10,227 nucleotides of DNA from Roseburia sp. (lineage in GTDB: Bacteria > Bacillota > Clostridia > Lachnospirales > Lachnospiraceae): NCBI GenBank assembly GCA_003483745.1, contig DMYD01000042.1, positions 1-10,227 of the forward strand, written 5' to 3'. A model generated the notes under the pieces. The model searched no databases. It worked only from the letters and a program-made list of their open reading frames with translations, and was not told the origin of the DNA. The first letter of the stretch is position 1. The number at the start of each line of letters is the position of its first letter. Below, one piece after another: positions 5,128-10,227 of this stretch. The translations under genes were made by a program, and so were the position numbers.

Positions 5128-5610
5128 ATGACGGCAGGAGTAAACAGTCAGAAAAAGAAAAATCATGAAACGGCAAATTACCACAGAACCCAGATGCAGA
5201 AAGAAATTGTCATTCAAAGATTGAGAGAACAGGGTTGTCGTATTACCAAGCAGCGTCTGATGCTGCTGGACGTGATTCTCAATGAAGATTGTTCTTGCTG
5301 CAAGGAAATCTATTACAGAGCAGCAGAAGTTGATCCGGGAATCGGGGCGGCAACTGTTTATCGCATGGTTAATTTACTAGAAGAAATCGGGGCTATCAGT
5401 AGAAAAAATATGTATCGTATCGCATGTGGGGCGGTATGTGACAGAGAAAAGGCATGTACGATCGAACTTGATGATGATACCATAAAGGAATTATCTGCAA
5501 AAAGCTGGAATGCCGTGGTACTTGCGGGCTTAAAAGCATGTGGTTATATTGACAAACAGGGAATTAAAAGTGTTGTAGTACAGTCCTGTGACTGTGAGGA
5601 AGCAGGCTGA
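5128..5610 (+). CDS. Divergent Fur-family transcriptional regulator, Cys-rich and His-less in the sensor half
   Basis: A 160-residue protein with a Fur-type winged helix. RITKQRLMLLDVIL (38-51) and the recognition region GIGAATVYRMVNLLEEIGAI (71-90) match the DNA-binding domain of Fur/Zur/PerR. The C-terminal half (about 95-160) should be the dimerisation and metal-sensing domain. It has no histidine, so the His-rich metal site of classical Fur is absent. There are ten cysteines: 37, 55, 57, 58, 100, 104, 110, 138, 154 and 156, including C-x-C-C, C-x3-C and C-x-C groupings. GGAGGAG (5118-5124) fixes the ATG at 5128; an earlier in-frame ATG at 5071 lies inside the preceding gene. It begins 14 bp after the Cys-rich peptide. 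It may sense iron, redox state or an Fe-S cluster through thiols and could bind the feo operators; both are inference. Confidence 0.85.
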   Translation: MTAGVNSQKKKNHETANYHRTQMQKEIVIQRLREQGCRITKQRLMLLDVILNEDCSCCKEIYYRAAEVDPGIGAATVYRMVNLLEEIGAISRKNMYRIACGAVCDREKACTIELDDDTIKELSAKSWNAVVLAGLKACGYIDKQGIKSVVVQSCDCEEAG

Positions 5611-5627
5611 CAGATCAGGGAGTAAAT

Positions 5628-5882
5628 ATGTTAAAGATTACGGTAGAGGTAGACGGAATGCAGTGCGGAATGTGCGAAAATCATGTAAATGAAGCTGTTC
5701 GTGGCGCATTTCCGGTCAAAAAAGTATCTTCCTCTCACAGTAAAAAACAGACCGTGATCATCACGGAGCAGGATATTGATGAGCAGGAATTAAAGGCTGT
5801 CATTGACGGAACAGGATATGAGTCAGGTGCAGTCAAAAAAGAACCATATGAGAAAAAAGGGCTGTTTGGATTTTTGAAATAA
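5628..5882 (+). CDS. Heavy-metal-associated (HMA) domain protein, CopZ-like
   Basis: An 84-residue ferredoxin-like HMA protein. The metal loop is GMQCGMCENHV, with Cys13 and Cys16 as the CxxC pair, and the domain runs to about residue 67 (TVIITEQDIDEQELKAVIDG, then TGYE). HMA proteins of this kind deliver Cu(I) or other soft metals in the cytoplasm. After the domain is a basic tail ending EKKGLFGFLK, which is longer than a minimal CopZ and could touch the membrane. AGGGAG (5617-5622) precedes the ATG, and the gene starts 17 bp after the Fur-like gene. It is the last gene before a strong terminator. No copper ATPase or copper regulator is present, so a role in the iron operon is suggested by context, not by the domain. 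Confidence 0.88.
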   Translation: MLKITVEVDGMQCGMCENHVNEAVRGAFPVKKVSSSHSKKQTVIITEQDIDEQELKAVIDGTGYESGAVKKEPYEKKGLFGFLK

Positions 5883-5914
5883 CAGAAGAAAACAGCCATT
5901 GCATAGAAAAATGG

Positions 5915-5953
5915 AAAACGCGGGAATCTGCAGAGAGGATTCCTGCGTTTTTT
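5915..5953 (+). terminator. Rho-independent terminator of the feo operon
   Basis: AAAACGCGGGAATC (5915-5928) pairs with GATTCCTGCGTTTT (5938-5951), with one G-U pair, around a 9-base loop. The right arm runs into a T-tract (5948-5953). It lies 32 bp after the HMA gene stop and marks the 3' end of the operon. Confidence 0.88.
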
Positions 5954-6015
5954 ATAAGAAATTGTGTCTTATGAATTAAAAAGTACATAAAAATATCCGG
6001 TAATTTTCTGATATA

Positions 6016-6044
6016 TTGAAAAGTTTTTTTGACCAAAGTATATC
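6016..6044 (+). promoter_or_regulatory. Candidate promoter for the GH94 operon
   Basis: TTGAAA (6016-6021) and TATATC (6039-6044) are 17 bp apart, at five and four of six consensus bases. Transcription would begin near 6051, giving a leader of about 125 bases. It is the best-spaced pair in this AT-rich gap, but such pairs are easy to find by chance here. Confidence 0.35.
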
Positions 6045-6103
6045 TGCAAAGGACAGGTCATGAATCTGTTATTTTAAGGACGTATTTTGTATAACTATTT
6101 TCA

Positions 6104-6127
6104 GATAACCTTTATAGTTAAGGTATC
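6104..6127. promoter_or_regulatory. Imperfect dyad in the GH94 operon leader
   Basis: GATAACCTT (6104-6112) and AAGGTATC (6120-6127) form an inverted repeat with one extra A in the left arm, around a 7-base centre. It could be an operator for a sugar-responsive repressor or an RNA hairpin. No regulator gene is in view, and no catabolite-repression (cre) site is seen nearby. Confidence 0.35.
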
Positions 6128-6175
6128 ATAGCAATAGAAAGCAGGAATGAAATAGTATAATTATGGAGGGGCAGT

Positions 6176-8590
6176 ATGAAATACGGATATTTTGATGAAA
6201 GTAAAAAAGAATATGTGATCACAAGACCGGATACACCGGCACCATGGGTCAACTATCTTGGTTCGCCGGAGTATGGAGCAATTATATCCAATAATGCAGG
6301 GGGATATAGTTTTGCAAAATCAGGAGCAAACGGAAGAATTTTAAGGTATGTCTTTAACCAGTTTGATGAACCGGGCAGATATATTTATATCAGGGATAAT
6401 GAAAACAGAGATTACTGGTCTGCATCATGGCAGCCGGTTGGAAAAAGTTTAGATACTTATAAGAGCGAGTGCCATCATGGCACTGCATATACAAAGATGA
6501 AAGCTGTGTATGACGGTATCAGTTCAGAAGTGCGGTACTATGTTCCGTTAGATCAGTCATATGAAGTGTGGAATCTTGGCATTACAAACGATTCTGACCG
6601 GGAAAGGAAGCTGACCGTGACCGGTTATGCGGAATTTACGAATAATAGTAATTATGAGCAGGATCAGGTAAATCTCCAATATTCACAGTTTATCACAAGG
6701 ACAGTTTTCTGTGAAAACCGCATCCGCCAGATGATCCATGCAAATCTTGATAAGATTGAAAATGGAAAAGAAATTGACCATAAGACCGTGATCAACCGGT
6801 TTTTCGGACTGGCCGGGGCAAAAGCCGATTCCTGGTGTGGAGAAAAAGAAGAATTCCTTGGCAGATATCATGGATATGGAAATCCCAAAGGGGTAGAAGA
6901 CGGCGTTTTAAATAACAGGGGAAATTATAATGAAAACGGCTGCGGAGCCATTTCCACCGTACTTCATCTGAAACCGGGAGAAACCAGGGAAATCGCGTTT
7001 CTTGTGGGAATGAAAGAAGATGATGAGGCGGCTGAAATTGTAGCAGGATATGAGAACACAGAGGAAGTATGTAAAAAAGAACTGGAAGAACTGACGGCAT
7101 ACTGGCATGGAAAACTTTCCCATTTCCAAGTTAAGACACCGAGCAAGGAATTTGACACTATGATCAATACTTGGAATGCATATAACTGCTTTATGACATT
7201 TATCTGGTCAAGAGCGGCATCTTTTACTTATTGCGGTTTAAGAAACGGATATGGTTACCGCGATACGGTACAGGATATTCAGGGTGTGATTCATTTGGCA
7301 CCGGAAATGGCAGTAGATAAAATCCGTTTTATGCTCTCCGCACAGGTGGATAACGGAGGAGGACTTCCGCTGGTTAAATTTACACACAATCCGGGACATG
7401 AAGATACACCGGACGATGCTTCTTATGTACAGGAAACAGGACATCCGGCTTACCGGGCAGATGATGCACTCTGGCTGTTCCCGACAGTATACAAATATGT
7501 ATCAGAAACGGGCGATACTGCATTTATGGATGAGGTAATTCCATTTGCAAATAAAGATGAAGGAACGGTTTATGAACATTTGAAACGTGCGATTGATTTT
7601 TCCATGAACCATCTAGGAAAGCACAGCATGCCAGCCGGACTCTATGCAGACTGGAATGACTGTTTAAGACTTGGAAAAGATGGAGAGTCAACCTTTGTTG
7701 CATTTCAGTTTTATTATGCAATGACAATTTTACGCATTTTTGCAGAACATAAAAAGGATACGGAATACATTGCATTTCTGGATGAAAACCAGAAAAAGTT
7801 AGGAAATCTGATCCAGGAACTCTGCTGGGATGAAGACAGATTTATCCGTGGATTTACGGAGAGTGGAGAGACGATTGGAAAACGTACTGATCCGGAAGCA
7901 AATATGTGGTTAAACCCTCAGAGCTGGGCGGTGATCAGCGGACTTGCAGATGAGAAACAGGCAGACCGTGCATTACAGCAGGTTTATGACAGGTTAAACA
8001 CGGAATATGGAGCAATCTTAATGGATCCTCCATACCATGAACATGCATTTGACGGGGCTCTTGCAGTTATTTACAATGCCGGAACAAAAGAAAATGCCGG
8101 TATTTTTTCGCAGTCGCAGGGCTGGATCATTTTAGCGGAAGCATTAAGAGGACATGGGGAGAGGGCATTTACTTATTTTATGGAGAACGCTCCGGCAGCG
8201 CAGAATGACAAGGCAGAGATCCGCAGATTAGAACCATACTGTTATGGACAGTTTACCGAAGGAAAAGACAGTCTGAATTTCGGACGATCCCATGTGCATT
8301 GGCTGACTGGGACAGCATCAACGGTTATGGTGGGCTGTGTGGAGGGAATCCTTGGCATGCGTCCTGACCTTTATGGACTTCGCATTGCACCGTCGATTCC
8401 GAAAGAATGGGAGATGTTTGAGATAGATAAAGATTTCAGGGGATGCCATCTGCATATTACCGTAAAAAATCCGGGACATGCCGAGAGCGGCTGCAAAAAA
8501 CTTTTCGTGAATGGACAGGAGATGAAAGATAATTATATTCCGCAGACTGTGCTTACCGATGAAACGGAAGTAGAATTAATTATGTCATAA
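6176..8590 (+). CDS. GH94 inverting beta-glycoside phosphorylase (cellobiose/cello-oligosaccharide type)
   Basis: An 804-residue cytoplasmic enzyme of family GH94, which splits a beta-linked disaccharide or oligosaccharide with phosphate to give an alpha-sugar 1-phosphate. The N-terminal beta-sandwich opens with MKYGYFDESKKEYVITRPDT and APWVNYLGSPEYGAIISNNA. The barrel contains GYRDTVQD (Arg362, Asp363) and YADWNDCLRLG, whose Asp492 is the general acid by alignment with chitobiose phosphorylase. The phosphate-loop segment HWLTGTAS has Thr711 and Gly712. The C-terminal jelly roll starts around LGMRPDLYGLRIAPSIPKEW. Length is normal. GGAGGGG (6165-6171) supports the ATG. At Gln646 (FSQSQGW) other GH94 enzymes have a phosphate-binding His. 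Cellobiose is the conventional guess, but the sequence is not close to typical cellobiose phosphorylases, so cellodextrin or another beta-glucoside is possible. Confidence 0.88.
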   Translation: MKYGYFDESKKEYVITRPDTPAPWVNYLGSPEYGAIISNNAGGYSFAKSGANGRILRYVFNQFDEPGRYIYIRDNENRDYWSASWQPVGKSLDTYKSECHHGTAYTKMKAVYDGISSEVRYYVPLDQSYEVWNLGITNDSDRERKLTVTGYAEFTNNSNYEQDQVNLQYSQFITRTVFCENRIRQMIHANLDKIENGKEIDHKTVINRFFGLAGAKADSWCGEKEEFLGRYHGYGNPKGVEDGVLNNRGNYNENGCGAISTVLHLKPGETREIAFLVGMKEDDEAAEIVAGYENTEEVCKKELEELTAYWHGKLSHFQVKTPSKEFDTMINTWNAYNCFMTFIWSRAASFTYCGLRNGYGYRDTVQDIQGVIHLAPEMAVDKIRFMLSAQVDNGGGLPLVKFTHNPGHEDTPDDASYVQETGHPAYRADDALWLFPTVYKYVSETGDTAFMDEVIPFANKDEGTVYEHLKRAIDFSMNHLGKHSMPAGLYADWNDCLRLGKDGESTFVAFQFYYAMTILRIFAEHKKDTEYIAFLDENQKKLGNLIQELCWDEDRFIRGFTESGETIGKRTDPEANMWLNPQSWAVISGLADEKQADRALQQVYDRLNTEYGAILMDPPYHEHAFDGALAVIYNAGTKENAGIFSQSQGWIILAEALRGHGERAFTYFMENAPAAQNDKAEIRRLEPYCYGQFTEGKDSLNFGRSHVHWLTGTASTVMVGCVEGILGMRPDLYGLRIAPSIPKEWEMFEIDKDFRGCHLHITVKNPGHAESGCKKLFVNGQEMKDNYIPQTVLTDETEVELIMS

Positions 8591-8608
8591 AAGTGAAGGG
8601 AGAGCCTT

Positions 8609-10227
8609 ATGAAAAAAATAGAATTTACAGATAAAAATGGAGCATTCCGTATCCATAATCCGGAAAATTACAGCGGGCTGTATCTTCCGCTGGCAGGTGA
8701 AACAGGGTTAAAATCCAGTATCACGCCAAATCTCGGAGGAGACAGCAAGACAGATCAGAATCATTTTCTGTTAGAACCTGTCAGTATTGAAAATTTACAT
8801 AATAACCGCAATACGAGAAATTTTTGGTGCCGTATTGAAAATAAGGGCAGCTGGTCCGTCTGTGGTTCTTCGGCAAAGCAGGAAGCGGAAAAATTTACAA
8901 AGGATCAGGATGAAAGCATATTAGAAGCCGGTTTTATGTGGCAGAAACTGACGAGAATATCCAAAGAATATGAAATGAAAGCAGAAACCACTTCCTTTGT
9001 TACGATAGATGGGACAATGGAAGTGATGATGACAGAACTGACCAATACAGCGGATCAGGAACAGAAAATCACACCGATTGCCGCGATTCCGGTTTATGGA
9101 CGGAGTGCAGACAATATCAGGGATCATCGTCATGTGACGTCGCTGCTACACAGAATTGAAACAAAAACATATGGTGTGGAAGTGTGCCCGGTGCTTTCCT
9201 TTGATGAGAGGGGACATCAGAAAAATCAGACGGCCTATTTTGTATATGGATCTACCGGAGAGGGAGAGGCACCGGAAAAATTCTATCCGACAACGGAAAT
9301 GTTTATCGGAGAAGGGGGAAGTTACCTGAATCCCGAAGCCGTAAGAATTAATAAGGACGGTGTTCCGGCAGGAATAAAGCTGCAGGGAAAAGAGGCAGCA
9401 GGTGGAATGCGTTTCGCACCGGTTACCTTAAAACCACAGGAGACAGTCACGTATCTGGTACTTGCAGGGGTTTCCGGGGAAAAACAGAATATTGAGAAAA
9501 TGACATCTGCTTACCGTACGAAAAAACAGATCGAGAAGGCATTTGAAGCCGTAAAAAAACACTGGACGGACAAAGTAAATGTTGATTTTTCAACGGGTGA
9601 TACAAACATTGATAATTATTTAAAATGGATCTGTTTTCAGCCGGTTCTGCGCCGCATTTATGGCTGTTCATTTTTACCATATCATGATTATGGCAAAGGA
9701 GGACGTGGCTGGAGAGATCTCTGGCAGGATTGTCTTGCTCTGCTGATCATGGAGCCGTCGGTAGTGCGCCAGATGATCGTAGACAATTATGGCGGTGTAA
9801 GGATGGATGGAACGAACGCAACGATCATTGGCAGCAGACAGGGAGAATTTATTGCAGACCGCAATAACATTACACGCGTATGGATGGATCATGCATTCTG
9901 GCCGTTTGTGACGACAAAATTATATCTGGATCAGACAGGTGATCTTGATGTTTTGCTGGAGAAGGTTACTTATTTCAAAGATCTGCAAGCAAAAAGAGGT
10001 ACTGCACATGATGATAACTGGGATCATGCATATGGAAATAAACAGCGTACAGCAGGTGGAGATGTTTATTTTGGAACAATTTTAGAACATATTTTACTGC
10101 AGAATCTATGTGCTTTTTATGATGTCGGAGAGCATAATGTGATGAGACTCCACGGTGCAGACTGGAATGATGCACTTGACATGGCATGGGAAAAAGGCGA
10201 GAGTGTGGCATTTACGTGTGCATATGC
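8609..10227 (+). CDS. Second GH94 phosphorylase, larger subtype (3' end outside the window)
   Basis: The frame is open from the ATG at 8609 to the window edge (539 full codons) with no stop. AGGGAG (8597-8602) lies 6 bp before the ATG, and only 18 bp separate it from the first GH94 gene, so they form one transcript. The first 300 or so residues are a diverged beta-sandwich (for example GLYLPLAGETGLKSSITPNL). The barrel shows YGKGGRGWRDLWQDCLALLI (Arg369, Asp370) and LHGADWNDALDMA, with Asp518 as the likely general acid. The window ends about 20 codons later, so the phosphate loop and C-terminal domain are not seen. The DNALDMA-type subgroup differs from classical cellobiose phosphorylase and is often annotated only as a GH94/GH36-type protein. 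It probably acts on a different chain length or linkage than its neighbour. Signal peptide: none seen. Confidence 0.85.
   Translation, partial: MKKIEFTDKNGAFRIHNPENYSGLYLPLAGETGLKSSITPNLGGDSKTDQNHFLLEPVSIENLHNNRNTRNFWCRIENKGSWSVCGSSAKQEAEKFTKDQDESILEAGFMWQKLTRISKEYEMKAETTSFVTIDGTMEVMMTELTNTADQEQKITPIAAIPVYGRSADNIRDHRHVTSLLHRIETKTYGVEVCPVLSFDERGHQKNQTAYFVYGSTGEGEAPEKFYPTTEMFIGEGGSYLNPEAVRINKDGVPAGIKLQGKEAAGGMRFAPVTLKPQETVTYLVLAGVSGEKQNIEKMTSAYRTKKQIEKAFEAVKKHWTDKVNVDFSTGDTNIDNYLKWICFQPVLRRIYGCSFLPYHDYGKGGRGWRDLWQDCLALLIMEPSVVRQMIVDNYGGVRMDGTNATIIGSRQGEFIADRNNITRVWMDHAFWPFVTTKLYLDQTGDLDVLLEKVTYFKDLQAKRGTAHDDNWDHAYGNKQRTAGGDVYFGTILEHILLQNLCAFYDVGEHNVMRLHGADWNDALDMAWEKGESVAFTCAY

Noticed and set aside
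4753..5176. Minus-strand open frames across the feoB end and leader
   Set aside because: They lie opposite real genes or the hairpin region, lack ribosome binding sites, and have no recognisable protein features.
5954..5972. ATAAGA/TCTTAT inverted repeat just after the feo terminator
   Set aside because: A 6-bp AT-rich stem with a 7-base loop is expected by chance in this sequence and has no clear link to a gene.
6156..6161. Perfect TATAAT just before the first GH94 gene as its -10 box
   Set aside because: Transcription would begin within the ribosome binding site at 6165-6171, and no -35-like hexamer lies at the right distance upstream.
6683..7775. Several minus-strand open frames inside the first GH94 gene
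   Set aside because: They are antisense shadows of a well-supported GH94 coding sequence, with unlike composition and no start signals.

Overview
The window is a plus-strand stretch of a low-to-moderate GC Gram-positive chromosome. Purine-rich AGGAGG-type ribosome binding sites, the feoA-feoA-feoB operon with a FeoB-associated Cys-rich peptide, and a pair of GH94 phosphorylases suggest an anaerobic gut or rumen Clostridia, most likely Lachnospiraceae. That placement is inferred from protein and operon style, not from a marker gene. There are no tRNA, rRNA, CRISPR or insertion-sequence features.

Region 1 (1-1787) is a small accessory cluster in decay. An alpha/beta-hydrolase keeps only its C-terminal part, with stops in all three forward frames in the first 16 bases. 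An intact hexapeptide-repeat acetyltransferase follows. Next is a flavodoxin-fold NAD(P)H oxidoreductase lacking its N-terminal third. Last is a lipoprotein with a cyclophilin-like domain whose centre is deleted, with a frame change at the junction. Three of the four genes have lost core sequence while the genes around them stay tightly packed.

Region 2 (about 1920-5953) is a ferrous-iron uptake operon: feoA, a second feoA, feoB, a 45-residue Cys-rich single-pass membrane peptide, a divergent Fur-family regulator, and a heavy-metal-associated (HMA) domain protein. It starts with a near-consensus promoter overlaid by a GTTAG-N6-CTAAC dyad and followed at once by a strong Fur-box match. A second copy of the GTTAG-N6-CTAAC dyad, here a perfect 18-bp palindrome, lies just before feoB. 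A 12-bp hairpin follows feoB, and then comes a structured, repeat-flanked leader ahead of the Cys-rich peptide. These could split the operon into separately tuned FeoB and accessory segments. The Fur-family protein has no histidine in its sensor half and ten cysteines overall. A Rho-independent terminator closes the operon.

Region 3 (5954-10227) is a carbohydrate operon of two adjacent GH94 inverting phosphorylases 18 bp apart. The first is complete (804 aa). The second runs off the window after its catalytic ADWND motif. Together they would convert imported beta-linked gluco-oligosaccharides to sugar 1-phosphates in the cytoplasm; their linkage specificities cannot be fixed from sequence alone.

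The most interesting parts are the duplicated GTTAG-N6-CTAAC operator, the Cys-rich His-less Fur relative inside the iron operon, and the structured leader between feoB and the Cys-rich peptide.
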